Made by a program: the position numbers and the translations under genes. The notes beneath the pieces were generated by a model, which was not told the DNA's origin, did no database searches, and saw only the letters and a list, made by a program, of their open reading frames with translations. A DNA stretch of 20,484 bases. Origin: a virus. The DNA lies in IMG/VR virus record IMGVR_UViG_3300006916_000521, positions 1-20,484 of that record, one strand, 5' to 3'. Positions 1 through 9,169 of this stretch are shown piece after piece (position 1 is the first letter of the stretch; each line of letters begins with the position of its first letter).

Positions 1-1022
1 GAAGATGATGGTGTTGTTCTTACCCAGGCACTTCCTGTGTAAACCATCATTACATTGTTTGATGTATTAAAATATAAAGCACCAGTAATTAAACTATCGC
101 CATCATTATCAGCAGATGGATCAGAAGATTTTGCTCCTAAGTATCTATCATCAAAATTATCATAACTTGCAGCAGCAGAAGTAGCGGATGATGCCGCAGC
201 TGTAGCGGATGATGCAGCTTCACTTGCTTTTGTCGTTGCTGTATCTTTATGACCAGATGCTGTTGAAGCACTTGATGCAGCAGCAGTAGCGGAACTTGCA
301 GCAGCTGTAGCACTTGTAGCGGCAGCAGTTTGACTTGTCGTTGCCGATGCAGCATCTACTAATAAACTCCATTTAGCACTATCCGTATTCGTTGTTAGTG
401 GCTGTGAGCCAGAAGATGTATGAGCTGTTAAGGCAATAAAAATATTATTAGTTGATGTATCTTTGACAATATCTCTAACTTGATAGCTAGTAGATGCACC
501 CCAGTTACCTTTAAATGTTCCTAGCTCTTGCGTTACCTGGATCTCTCCTGAACTATCAAAAGCAAGAATTTTATTTGCACGATCTGAAGATCCAACTGTA
601 AATTCTGTTGAGGACATTGTATTAGTCCTGGACAATTTAATAGATCTATCAACTTGTTCTTGTAAATCTTGACCTATAATTGTTAGCTTATCTAATGCCG
701 ACTCATGTGACTCTGCTGGAAATGGATCATTAGCAACATAATCAGTAGCTTGTGTTTTAGCTGTGTTTCTACGAAGTACAACAGTTTCCGTTGATAAAGG
801 CGCTGTAACAAAAGTAACAGTTCCCCCACCACTATTCCCAATACCTGAAATGCCGTAATTTGTAGATCCTGATCCTTCACTTCTAACTGACTCAGTACCA
901 TTACTGGAACGTACAATAACTTCTATATCCGTAGATGTAGGAATTTTAAAAGTATAGTTAAAAGCCGTACTTGACCCATTACCACTATATGAATTTTTAG
1001 TAGTTGTTGATGAAATAGTCAT
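1..1022 (-). CDS. Tail fibre protein, T7 gp17-like N-terminal part (cut at window edge)
   Basis: Receptor-binding fibre of a podovirus tail; only the first 340 codons are inside the window and the reading frame runs off at base 1. Residues 1-135 match the T7 gp17 attachment-domain pattern: a beta-rich start (FNYTFKIP, TDIEVIVR), then VVLRR, then a helix (residues 103-130, SALDKLTIIGQDLQEQVDR) like the gp17 linker helix. Residues 169-222 (GTFKGNWGASTSYQVRDIV onward) look like a small carbohydrate-binding-like beta module. Residues 224-286 are an Ala/Ser-rich repeat, probably a trimeric stalk. Residues 289-334 hold FDDRYLGAKSSDP and GALYFNTSNN, a motif that I recall from marine phage fibres. 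The ATG at 1022 has AGGA nine bases upstream. It lies downstream of the gp16-position gene, as in T7, but is separated from it by 99 bases carrying a promoter candidate. The receptor-binding tip is not visible. Confidence 0.85.
   Translation of the reverse strand, partial: MTISSTTTKNSYSGNGSSTAFNYTFKIPTSTDIEVIVRSSNGTESVRSEGSGSTNYGISGIGNSGGGTVTFVTAPLSTETVVLRRNTAKTQATDYVANDPFPAESHESALDKLTIIGQDLQEQVDRSIKLSRTNTMSSTEFTVGSSDRANKILAFDSSGEIQVTQELGTFKGNWGASTSYQVRDIVKDTSTNNIFIALTAHTSSGSQPLTTNTDSAKWSLLVDAASATTSQTAAATSATAAASSATAAASSASTASGHKDTATTKASEAASSATAAASSATSAAASYDNFDDRYLGAKSSDPSADNDGDSLITGALYFNTSNNVMMVYTGSAWVRTTPSS
165..353 (-). repeat. Heptad-type Ala/Ser-rich coding repeat in the tail fibre
   Basis: Codes for fibre residues 224-286, a low-complexity Ala/Ser/Thr stretch with a seven-residue period (units such as SSATAAA). 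At DNA level two adjacent 21-base units (181-201 and 202-222) share the 14-base start GTAGCGGATGATGC. A 7-residue, 21-base period fits an elongated trimeric stalk between the attachment domain and the tip. A short break (SGHKDTATTKASEA, residues 256-269) divides it into two blocks. Confidence 0.7.
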
Positions 1023-1074
1023 CCTTAATTATCCTAAAATGTTATGAAAAAAGAAAATTTAGACAGAAACGTCT

Positions 1075-1106
1075 ATTATATTCTTAATATCTAATATAAG
1101 TGTCAA
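1075..1106 (-). promoter_or_regulatory. Candidate sigma70-type promoter for the tail fibre gene
   Basis: In the 99-base gap between the gp16-position gene and the fibre, the minus strand has a perfect TTGACA (1101-1106) and a perfect TATAAT (1075-1080). The spacer is 20 bases, longer than the usual 16-18, so strength is uncertain. A small inverted repeat, TAGAC-GTTTCT-GTCTA (1060-1075), follows and leads into a T-rich run; it could be a leader hairpin or a weak terminator for the upstream operon. The start codon lies about 50 bases downstream of the -10 box. Confidence 0.5.
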
Positions 1107-1121
1107 TAAAGTACAATAAAA

Positions 1122-3638
1122 TTATTGACTAAATTTTGGCAATCTTTCTGGCGATAATTCGTCAGGACGCCACCAATAATCACTTCCTCGTTCATAAACG
1201 TACTGATCTAGCCTACTTTGCCTAGAATAATGATTATCGTTTAACTGTTTATCTAATTGATCAAAAACATATCGTTGTAAAATTAATTTACCATACCATG
1301 GTTTTGGTGACCAAGTTTTAACAAATTTTGACACTTTACCACCATAATTATATTCTTGATCAGTACCCATCGCTAGTAATGGACCAAGAGTAATGCCGTA
1401 AGTATCTTTTAATAAAGATATAACTGGACCACTAGCTAACTCTCCAAAATGTCTTGCATCAGGTTTCCCTAATACAGCATCACCAACTGGACCAAAAGCA
1501 CCACTTCGCGCAATAGCTTCAATCCAAAATTTTTTATCGAGTACTCTTCTTGGATCACGACCACCTATTACATCATAAGTAAGCATTGTAGCTGCGGCTG
1601 TTAAAACCATTCCTGAAAGTAATGTTGTTGCGTATTTAGTTTTATTTAATGCACCAGGGGGAACACTAAATGCTCTTTGTATGTTATGAATAATGACATT
1701 AATAGGAAAACTTTTAAACATAAAAGCTGATAGTCCAAGCTCGCCTATAACTGTACCTCTAGGAGCAACAGAAGTTGACGCTTGTTGACGTAGTGAATTG
1801 ACAACAACCATATGATCTTGTTCTGTTAAAACCATATCCATAAATTTACTAGCAATATCACCAGCCAAATTTTCGTCTATATCTGTTCGAGCTGCTATTT
1901 CTCCTGGATCAATAAATTTTAAATTACCTCTTGGATTATGTTTTTTTGTTGTACGAATAATATCCCATTCAGATTTTGTAATGCCGTAAGTTTGTAATAA
2001 CTTTATAGTTTTGCCATATTTATTAAATTTACCTTTTGATAAAGTAACTAATTCATCAAAAGAGTGTTTTGTATATTGACCTATACCACTGTCAGATAAA
2101 ATAAATTTAGCTCCAGCATTTCTTGCTTGTTGTGTAAATCGTGAAACTCCACCAAGTCGTAATAAACTTGTTGCATATACTTTAGCTAATCCACCTGAGT
2201 CTGAGTCATCCATAAAACGAGATAACGCCATATTATTTTGAATAAGATCATCTAAAATAACTCCTAAGTATGCTGCATCCTGTCTGCCTTGTTTACCTGT
2301 AAATTGCTCTCCTAAACTATTTACTACAGCTTTAAAAGGTGACCAACCACGAATAGCAGCAGAATTAAATGTTGTAGCTAAATCACCAAACAAAACTGTT
2401 ATTCCTGATCCACCTAATAATGATCCTGTTAATACATTACGAACATCACTACCTATTTTTGCTGCAACTCCATCTACAGATAAATGACCTCTACCAACAA
2501 ATAAATCATATTCTAAATCTGCTTTTTTTAAAAAAGTATTAACTCTACCTCGTTCTTTAAACCTTGGTATAACACCACCTATTCGTTTTCTTTTTAATCC
2601 ATCAACAGTTTTATCCGTTTCTTCTAAAACAAATTGTTTTAAAGTGTTTCGAACAACATTTGGCTTTGGACCAAATAATTGTGTTTCAGCAATAGCTCTC
2701 GACATAACGTCTAATTGTTCATATACCATTTGCACGGGATCAGATCCAAATCGTTCATTGTACGAATAAAAACTATCAGCATCTTTAAATATTAAAAAAC
2801 GACTTTCTTGAAATTTTTTTAATCCTGTTTTTTTTCCTTTACCTAATCCATCGGTCATAATATTTCGATGGGATGCTTGTAATGCTTTTGTAAATTCTGC
2901 TTCAGGCAATAAATCAAAAGTTAAACCTGTTTTATCATCAACCATTTTTGATTTGTCTAATAATGGTTTTATATAATCAACCCAACCTTGTTTTCCTATT
3001 TTACTTTTTTCAATAGCTCTTGTGTTATGCGATTGTGGAAATTTCCAATTCAGATCTTTGTTAACTAAGACACCTTGCTTTGCTAGTAACACCCTGGCTT
3101 TTTCAAAAGTTTCAGTTAATGCTTTTGCCATAATTTCAGCACCTTTATTTCCTGTGCTGCTAGGATTAAACATTTCATCAACTAATGCTTTTGGATTTGC
3201 TCTTTTATATCGTCTTACTAATGGCATCGCATATGCTTCCATTAAGTCAGATAGATTTTTTGTTAAACTACCAAATACTGTTCTTTGTCGTATTTCTAAA
3301 TTTTGTACTATACGTTTACCTTCAGCCTTACCATGTATAGCTCTAAACCCTTGTGATACATCAACTTCTTCATTAATATTTTTGTATTCACTAATTATTT
3401 TTTTTAGATCATTTAATTTTTTTACAGAAATAGTATTTTCAATAGCTTTTGTTTTTGTTTGTTTTTTTAATAATTTAAAAGTTGCGTTACTTGCTGCTTG
3501 TGTTGCTTCTGACTCAGCTAATGTTTTAGAAAACATTTCTAATTTATCATCAAACATAGAAAGCATTTCATCACGCTGGGTATCGTTAATTAATTTACCC
3601 TTATGTGCCTTGACTATACATTCTCTAAAACTAGGCAT
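1122..3638 (-). CDS. Internal virion (DNA-ejection) protein, second half of the T7 gp16 position
   Basis: 838 residues. Position (last gene before the fibre, after gp14- and gp15-position genes) and size point to a core protein ejected with the DNA that helps the genome cross the cell envelope. The N-terminus (MPSFRECIVKAHKGKLINDT) looks like a natural start rather than a broken continuation. Residues 20-90 are charged and helical. Hydrophobic stretches lie at about 401-440 and 632-695, the latter with a membrane-like segment (TTLLSGMVLTAAATML, residues 671-686). The C-terminal region (about 776-834: WSPKPWYGKLILQ, YWWRPDELSPERLP) matches a pattern I know from the C-termini of large podophage internal virion proteins. 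No lytic transglycosylase or peptidase motif is visible. The start overlaps the upstream stop by one base (TAATG). T7 gp16 has 1318 residues, so the function may be divided between this gene and the one upstream. Confidence 0.7.
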   Translation of the reverse strand: MPSFRECIVKAHKGKLINDTQRDEMLSMFDDKLEMFSKTLAESEATQAASNATFKLLKKQTKTKAIENTISVKKLNDLKKIISEYKNINEEVDVSQGFRAIHGKAEGKRIVQNLEIRQRTVFGSLTKNLSDLMEAYAMPLVRRYKRANPKALVDEMFNPSSTGNKGAEIMAKALTETFEKARVLLAKQGVLVNKDLNWKFPQSHNTRAIEKSKIGKQGWVDYIKPLLDKSKMVDDKTGLTFDLLPEAEFTKALQASHRNIMTDGLGKGKKTGLKKFQESRFLIFKDADSFYSYNERFGSDPVQMVYEQLDVMSRAIAETQLFGPKPNVVRNTLKQFVLEETDKTVDGLKRKRIGGVIPRFKERGRVNTFLKKADLEYDLFVGRGHLSVDGVAAKIGSDVRNVLTGSLLGGSGITVLFGDLATTFNSAAIRGWSPFKAVVNSLGEQFTGKQGRQDAAYLGVILDDLIQNNMALSRFMDDSDSGGLAKVYATSLLRLGGVSRFTQQARNAGAKFILSDSGIGQYTKHSFDELVTLSKGKFNKYGKTIKLLQTYGITKSEWDIIRTTKKHNPRGNLKFIDPGEIAARTDIDENLAGDIASKFMDMVLTEQDHMVVVNSLRQQASTSVAPRGTVIGELGLSAFMFKSFPINVIIHNIQRAFSVPPGALNKTKYATTLLSGMVLTAAATMLTYDVIGGRDPRRVLDKKFWIEAIARSGAFGPVGDAVLGKPDARHFGELASGPVISLLKDTYGITLGPLLAMGTDQEYNYGGKVSKFVKTWSPKPWYGKLILQRYVFDQLDKQLNDNHYSRQSRLDQYVYERGSDYWWRPDELSPERLPKFSQ

Positions 3639-5659
3639 TATAAATCCAATCCTTCACATTTAGCCAACTCATCAATCATTCGTTTTTCCTGTGCAAGTTC
3701 ATCCGCTAATTGTTTTGCTGTTGTTGTTTTAGAAGGTGTACCATCTTCTGCAACTTCTAACACTAATTCTGTTTTACCTGGTATTTTATTTTCTTCTATA
3801 AAATCCATATAATCATTAAAAGAGTCATCAGCAAATTCATCAATATAATCTTCATCTCTAAATTTAACCAGATCTTTTTGATCAACATTATTTTCTAATT
3901 TTTGTAATGCTTGTGTAACTTGATCATCTGTCATTCCAACAGGATCTATTCCAGCACTTTCTAATTCATCTATTGTTTGTTGAATAACTTGTATTGTTGC
4001 ATCAAATTCAGCAATTTTAGTTTGATCTTTAGGATTTACAGGATTTTCACTAATTAAATTTAAAACATCATTTATACTTAAATCATCCACACCATCTGGT
4101 TTTGGTGGTAACCAACCATCTTCTCTAGCTCTTGTTAATAAATCATCCAAACTAAAACCATTTTTTTTTGTATAACGAAAAGTTGACTTATCTAGTATAG
4201 CTTTAACGTCACCAATATTTCCATCATCAGATTTAATTTTATTTTTAGATAACCATTGTAAGAATGTTTGTGTCTTTGGCTCTTCAGGTGTTATTAAACT
4301 TGGCGGTAAAGTTGGATCAGGAAACTTTTCAGCAAGTTGTTTTTTTAAAGATTTAATTTCTTTTTTTGCTTTATTAATTTGTGTTTTTAATTTTTTCTTT
4401 TGCGGTAATATTTCTTTTGTATCAGGTAATGACTCATATACTTCTTCTAATCCCGCAAGTTTACCTTCTTCCGTATTAATTGTTTTTACAATATCTGGTT
4501 TTTTTAATTCAACATTCGACTCATCAACAATGTCTATTGGCTCATCTTTTTCAACTTGATTGTATGCTTTTTTAAAATTTTTATCGTGTAAACGTTCACC
4601 TTCTACTGTGTTTGCATAAGGATTTTGTTCACTTTCTAATACAGCTTGTTTTGTTTTATAAATAATATCTTGATATTTTTCTTTTGATGTAATGTTTTTA
4701 GGTAAATCATCAAACGTATCTAATAATGTTTGTGTTTTTGCTTTTTTAAATACTTCATCAAGTGGCGTATCTAAATCTGTTTGTGATACAAGTTTATTAA
4801 GTTTTTTTCCTAAAAAATTTTCAGGAAATAATTTCATATTAACTAAATCTTTTGCAGATAAAAATCCTCTACCTGTAGCTCTAGCACCAGCACCAATCCC
4901 TTTGAAACCAGCAAAAGCCGTTGGACCTAAAACAGCACCACCAATAGCTGCGCCAAATATATTTGTTAATGCTTGTTGCGTTCCATAACTCATTTCTAAT
5001 TCTTTACGATATGGCTGCACTTGTGTTTCAATCATAGCTTGTCTGCCAGCTTCAAGACCACCTTCAAACAATCCTATTTTTAAAGACGCAAGACCAAAAT
5101 TTTTTGGTATAGAATAAGCAGCACTAAGAGGTAAAGATGTTAAAACAAGGGGGTCTTGCATATAACCAACAAAAGCGGCTGAAAAACTTGCACCATACTT
5201 TTGCATAAAAGTTCTAGCTGCTCGTTGTTTTTCATTTAATAAAAATTCATCTTCTCTGTATTGTGCTGCTCGTTCATCTTGAAATTGTTGAAATGATTTA
5301 AATTCTGTTTCAGGATTATTTTCTTGTAATTTTTGTACTTCGTTATTCCACCAATCTATATTTTTTTTATAATCTTGAAAAAATACTGTCGGTGTGTAAT
5401 CTAATCCTGGTACATCAGTTATTATATCTGTTAAAGGATTAGGAAGATCTACACCAAATTTATTTTTTATTTCCTCATTAGCTTTAGAATAATCATCCAT
5501 AGCGTTCCACGATTTAGATGCAGATAAACCAAATGCTTTTGTATTTTCTAATGTTCGTGAATATATTTCATAACTGTCTGCTGGTAACAAACTAGCTTTT
5601 TGGTATTCTGACTCTATACGCTTAGTTTCTAAAGCGTTTTGTGTATCATAAAATTTCAT
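3638..5659 (-). CDS. Internal virion (DNA-ejection) protein, first half of the T7 gp16 position
   Basis: 673 residues; family not recognised with certainty. It sits between the gp15-position protein and the 838-residue core protein, so a role in the ejected inner core is inferred from position. Two hydrophobic, Gly/Ala-rich stretches lie at residues 157-200 and 230-260 (for example NIFGAAIGGAVLGP), suited to membrane insertion after ejection. Residues 418-446 are Lys-rich and predicted coiled coil (KKKLKTQINKAKKEIKSLKK), and the C-terminal 170 residues are strongly acidic (repeated DD, DE, EE). The string GYMQDP at 165-170 recalls the GxMQ part of transglycosylases, but the catalytic Glu context is absent. 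It starts with a four-base ATGA overlap on the previous gene and ends in a TAATG junction, so all three large core genes look translationally coupled. Confidence 0.6.
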   Translation of the reverse strand: MKFYDTQNALETKRIESEYQKASLLPADSYEIYSRTLENTKAFGLSASKSWNAMDDYSKANEEIKNKFGVDLPNPLTDIITDVPGLDYTPTVFFQDYKKNIDWWNNEVQKLQENNPETEFKSFQQFQDERAAQYREDEFLLNEKQRAARTFMQKYGASFSAAFVGYMQDPLVLTSLPLSAAYSIPKNFGLASLKIGLFEGGLEAGRQAMIETQVQPYRKELEMSYGTQQALTNIFGAAIGGAVLGPTAFAGFKGIGAGARATGRGFLSAKDLVNMKLFPENFLGKKLNKLVSQTDLDTPLDEVFKKAKTQTLLDTFDDLPKNITSKEKYQDIIYKTKQAVLESEQNPYANTVEGERLHDKNFKKAYNQVEKDEPIDIVDESNVELKKPDIVKTINTEEGKLAGLEEVYESLPDTKEILPQKKKLKTQINKAKKEIKSLKKQLAEKFPDPTLPPSLITPEEPKTQTFLQWLSKNKIKSDDGNIGDVKAILDKSTFRYTKKNGFSLDDLLTRAREDGWLPPKPDGVDDLSINDVLNLISENPVNPKDQTKIAEFDATIQVIQQTIDELESAGIDPVGMTDDQVTQALQKLENNVDQKDLVKFRDEDYIDEFADDSFNDYMDFIEENKIPGKTELVLEVAEDGTPSKTTTAKQLADELAQEKRMIDELAKCEGLDL

Positions 5660-8055
5660 TGAATATCATTTACAATAGAGCCTAGATCAAAAATAAAAGG
5701 CTCATTTGTACCCGCATAATTTATGTATTCAGGATTTATTGGTTTATCATTTGGATCAAACAAAGATAATAAATACAATCCTGGACCAATTTGATCCCAA
5801 AAATAAGGCGCACTTCCCCCAAATATTTCTTTTGAATTTAATTGTATTTCTTGTTGTTCAGTTTCATTAATAAAAGGTGAGGCTACTGGTAACCCTCGAT
5901 TACCACCAGCTTTTTCTAGTAAAGCATTGGCATTAGGATTATCAACTAATTGTTTATTAATAAGTTTTTCAAAATCTCTATTACTCATTCCTTGTGTCAT
6001 CATATTAGGTGGTAATATAACTTTTTTATCCATCCACTCTATTGTGCCACCAGTAATTTTTTTACCATTACCATTATATGTAGCACCAACTGACTCTTCC
6101 ATTATTTGCATAATAGCTGGTTTATTAGAAGATATAATATTTTCAGAAGTTTTATTTTTATTATACCAACCTTGATCTAAACCTATAACGCCAATAACTT
6201 TGTTAATAGAATTTATTTTAGTTTGTAATGTTTGAGGATTGTCATTTAATGAGTCACCAAATGTTTGTGTAAAAATTTGTTTAAAAGCAAATGAATTTTC
6301 AAATTCAGGAATAAAAACTTCATTTTCTAACATCATTCCTTTAGCAATATTTAATGCAAATTTCTCGTTACCATTATTTATGTGACCTCCTATTTCAGCT
6401 AGTAAAGGCGCTTCTTTTGATATTTGTTGAAAAGCATCTAATGAATGCTCTCTATATGCACCATTAATCATTTGTGCCATTTGATAAATTTCATCTGGTC
6501 CATTTGCATTAGCAATTTGATCGCTTAATAATTCTGCTGTTTCTTTAGTAAAAAATTGTGGTGATGATAAATTATAATGTGCTTGTACTTTTAACGCCTG
6601 ATCTATACTTTTATCAACCTGTGTAAAAAATGCTTCAACTCCTTCTTCAGAAGATAAATCAGCACCAAAATCAACTCGCTCAATATTATCTATAACACCA
6701 TATTTATTTGCCATTGTAATAGCATCATCATCAATATTTTTTGCAACATCAGATTGTATTTTTTTAAATATTTCTAATTTTGTTGCTTCAATTCTTGATA
6801 TATTTGTTAAATCATCATCATCATTTACTAATGTATTTTGATTAGACTCAACATCTTGAATAATAAAATTTTGTTGTTCACTATTTAAAACTTTAAAATC
6901 ATCAACAATATCAACAAGACTAATTAGATTTTGAATATCTTGAACTAATGCTGGATCAAAAACTTCTTCTGATCCTGGTAAAGATAAATTTTCTGCTTGT
7001 TCTAATAAACTTTCAAGTATTGGTAAATTACCTCTTGTTGTATTATTAATAATCCATTCTTGATCTTTTAGTTGTGTTTTAATATCTGTTGATATACTTT
7101 TTACTGTTTGTATTTGTGATCGTAACTCACTATCAACATTATTCTGTGCAACTTTTTGAAAATTAATTATTTGATTAGGTGTTAAAAATTTTGATAATTC
7201 ATCTTGATAATTTTCTTTATTTAAATAATTTAAAAATTTTTGTGGCTCTTCCTCAACCATTTTTTCAAACAATACAGATCCATACATTTTGCGTATTTTG
7301 TCGGTAGTAATTTCAGGATTTACAACAAGACCAGCATCATCCATTTCTTTAACAACACCGCTAGTACCAAATAAATAATCAAATGCTTTTACTCGGTCAT
7401 GGTCATTTCCATATACCGCTTTGTAAATACTATCATTGATTGTATTATTAAAAGTATCAACACCAACATCAATAATATTTTGTCGTATTGTTTTTCTTAC
7501 GTTAAATGATTCACTTTGTAATAATTTTGCGTATTCATTATCAAATAATATTTTTGTTGCATCATCATTAAATTTATAACTATTTGCTTTATCGGTTAAA
7601 ATTTTTTGAAAACCATCAACATCATTTAGATCAGAAGATGTTGCTAATTCATATTTTTTTTCGTTAGAAAAATTTTCAAGTTCATTAATTGTGTTAACAA
7701 CATTCTTTTTTTGTGTAATTCGTAATGCTGCTATTTGAAATTTTGTATCTGCTTCTTGTTCTAATTGATCAACAGTTGTTTTAAAATTTTCATTTTGTTT
7801 GTAAGTTTGTAATTCTTTTTGTTTTTCTAGATTATAAGTTTTGTTTTCAAAATCTGTTTGTTGTTTTAATTTTTTATTTTCAAAATCTAATTTATTTTTA
7901 TAATCTTGTGTTGCTGATTTTAATAATGTGTTACCTAAATTTTGAATAGCTTTGCCAGGCAATACAGCCGCTTTAGATATGTTAGGTATTTTTGATGTTA
8001 CACCCGCTATACGTTGTGGTGTTGTTTTGTTTGTAAATAAAGGAATATCAACCAT
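5656..8055 (-). CDS. Internal virion protein, T7 gp15-position (core protein C-like)
   Basis: 799 residues, close to the 747 of T7 gp15, and in the same place between the gp14-like gene and the gp16-position genes. The assignment rests mainly on size, order and composition. Residues 50-125 are highly charged with many Lys, Glu and Gln and look coiled-coil (repeats of the type DFENKKLKQQTDFENKTYN). The rest is acidic, Asn-rich and helical, with no transmembrane segment and no enzymatic motif that I can see. Expected role: a soluble ring or tube protein of the inner core that crosses the periplasm during genome entry. It starts at a TAATG junction with the gp14-like gene and overlaps the next gene by four bases. 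The best alternative is a podophage structural protein of unrelated fold. Confidence 0.6.
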   Translation of the reverse strand: MVDIPLFTNKTTPQRIAGVTSKIPNISKAAVLPGKAIQNLGNTLLKSATQDYKNKLDFENKKLKQQTDFENKTYNLEKQKELQTYKQNENFKTTVDQLEQEADTKFQIAALRITQKKNVVNTINELENFSNEKKYELATSSDLNDVDGFQKILTDKANSYKFNDDATKILFDNEYAKLLQSESFNVRKTIRQNIIDVGVDTFNNTINDSIYKAVYGNDHDRVKAFDYLFGTSGVVKEMDDAGLVVNPEITTDKIRKMYGSVLFEKMVEEEPQKFLNYLNKENYQDELSKFLTPNQIINFQKVAQNNVDSELRSQIQTVKSISTDIKTQLKDQEWIINNTTRGNLPILESLLEQAENLSLPGSEEVFDPALVQDIQNLISLVDIVDDFKVLNSEQQNFIIQDVESNQNTLVNDDDDLTNISRIEATKLEIFKKIQSDVAKNIDDDAITMANKYGVIDNIERVDFGADLSSEEGVEAFFTQVDKSIDQALKVQAHYNLSSPQFFTKETAELLSDQIANANGPDEIYQMAQMINGAYREHSLDAFQQISKEAPLLAEIGGHINNGNEKFALNIAKGMMLENEVFIPEFENSFAFKQIFTQTFGDSLNDNPQTLQTKINSINKVIGVIGLDQGWYNKNKTSENIISSNKPAIMQIMEESVGATYNGNGKKITGGTIEWMDKKVILPPNMMTQGMSNRDFEKLINKQLVDNPNANALLEKAGGNRGLPVASPFINETEQQEIQLNSKEIFGGSAPYFWDQIGPGLYLLSLFDPNDKPINPEYINYAGTNEPFIFDLGSIVNDIQ

Positions 8056-8720
8056 TAAAACCCGCCTGTTGGAAATTGATTAGCAAAAGCTAAAGAGTTA
8101 GTTTTTTTAATATTTGTAATTTGCTTGGTATTATTATTAATTATATCAATAATATCTTTTTGATTACTAAACATATTATCAGTAATAATTTTATTATTAA
8201 TTTGACTTTGTTTTATTATTTCAGCGTTTTGTGTAGCTTGTGTATTTAATAAATTTTGTGTTGCATATGCACCTACCATTGTTCCAGCAGCGCTTATAAA
8301 TGATGCTGTTCTTTGTTGTTTTGCTTGATACATAGCTAACTCACCTTGCATTCTAGAATTAGCAGCTTGTGAAAGATAATCATAACTGACTACATTTGCA
8401 TCGTATTCAATATTTAATTTTTGTAATTCAAATTCTGATAAATTATGCTCTGCTATAGCAAGTGGTGTACCTTCATTCATTTTAACACCAGCTCTTGCTA
8501 AAGATACATCTGTTTGAGCCATTGCTGTCTCAAATAATTTTTCTGCTTGTTGTATATTTCTTTGACCTATTGTTAATGCATCTTCTGCTTTTTGATCAAG
8601 TATTTGTGCATTACGTTCAGCCATTGATTGTTGAAAACGACCAGCAGCCATAGCCGATTGTCCAGCTAGTAAACTACCAGCAGCACTAACACCCGCCGCA
8701 ATTATCATTGGAGGAGCCAT
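8055..8720 (-). CDS. Internal virion protein, T7 gp14-like (core protein B)
   Basis: 221 residues (T7 gp14: 196). The N-terminus is hydrophobic and small-residue-rich (MAPPMIIAAGVSAAGSLLAG, residues 1-20), followed by a long Ala/Gln/Glu-rich helical region through about 140 and a second hydrophobic patch (SAAGTMVGAYA, about 143-153), a layout typical of gp14-type proteins that form the outer-membrane part of the ejection channel. The C-terminus ends in FPTGGF, an ending I have seen in related podophage proteins. One-base TAATG overlaps join it to both neighbours. The order gp13-, gp14-, gp15-position genes supports the call. Confidence 0.75.
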   Translation of the reverse strand: MAPPMIIAAGVSAAGSLLAGQSAMAAGRFQQSMAERNAQILDQKAEDALTIGQRNIQQAEKLFETAMAQTDVSLARAGVKMNEGTPLAIAEHNLSEFELQKLNIEYDANVVSYDYLSQAANSRMQGELAMYQAKQQRTASFISAAGTMVGAYATQNLLNTQATQNAEIIKQSQINNKIITDNMFSNQKDIIDIINNNTKQITNIKKTNSLAFANQFPTGGF

Positions 8721-9169
8721 TACATTACCCTCGCATATCTAAAATAATCTTCATTGTTTTGATATTTTTTCATTAATCCCTCTTGTTTCATACCAAGCCA
8801 CTCAGCAAACCTATGACCAAGTGTAAAATCTTTTTTAACGGCTGTTTGTAAACGAACAACATTGTATTCTTCGATTAGCTCATCCATTCCTTTTTTTATT
8901 ATTCTTGCTCCACTAATGCGGTGTTTCCAAATAAGATTAGATGCCATAACCCAACCTTCAAACACACCATCCCAAACAGGAATAATACCACCAGAACAAA
9001 CAATCTTGTCCTGGCACATAGAAGTAAATGACATTTCAGGTACTTCTAAATTATTTAATAAATCTCGATAGTTAGCATCTATTTCTGTATGCGGATCATT
9101 CATCATAGATGTAACCATGTGATGTGCGTGTTCAGAATAAAATGCTGTTAAATATAAATTATCCGTCAT
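8720..9169 (-). CDS. GNAT-fold protein at the T7 gp13 position (internal virion protein A-like)
   Basis: 149 residues, near the 138 of T7 gp13, which also has an acetyltransferase-like fold. Visible GNAT-like elements are the central strand pair IVCSGGIIPV...GWVMAS (about 57-77), the helix-strand VVRLQTAV (104-111) and the helix with following strand HRFAEWLGMKQEGLMKKY (119-136). The acetyl-CoA loop that normally reads Q/R-x-x-G-x-G/A is weak here (HRISGAR, 83-89), so catalysis is doubtful and a structural or assembly role, as for gp13, is at least as likely. The gene starts 11 bases before the end of tail tubular B and ends at a TAATG junction. An enzyme modifying a host or virion protein remains possible. 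Confidence 0.7.
   Translation of the reverse strand: MTDNLYLTAFYSEHAHHMVTSMMNDPHTEIDANYRDLLNNLEVPEMSFTSMCQDKIVCSGGIIPVWDGVFEGWVMASNLIWKHRISGARIIKKGMDELIEEYNVVRLQTAVKKDFTLGHRFAEWLGMKQEGLMKKYQNNEDYFRYARVM

Noticed and set aside
137-916. Two 72-74 residue frames overlapping the fibre gene (137-355 and 692-916)
   Set aside because: They are low-complexity Leu/Gln/His frames opposite the repeat and attachment domain of the fibre; the minus-strand fibre frame explains the region.
3022-3663. 213-residue open frame on the plus strand
   Set aside because: It lies wholly opposite the 838-residue core protein and its gene junction, has Cys/Phe/Ser-rich composition without any recognisable motif or Shine-Dalgarno, and is the kind of antisense frame that AT-rich coding DNA produces.
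4692-4988. 98-residue plus-strand frame
   Set aside because: Antisense to the hydrophobic part of the 673-residue core protein; no motif and no ribosome binding site, so a shadow frame.
8720-9169. A catalytic host-targeting acetyltransferase
   Set aside because: The fold looks GNAT-like, but the acetyl-CoA loop is degenerate, and the gene sits at the T7 gp13 position, where a non-enzymatic virion protein of similar fold is known.
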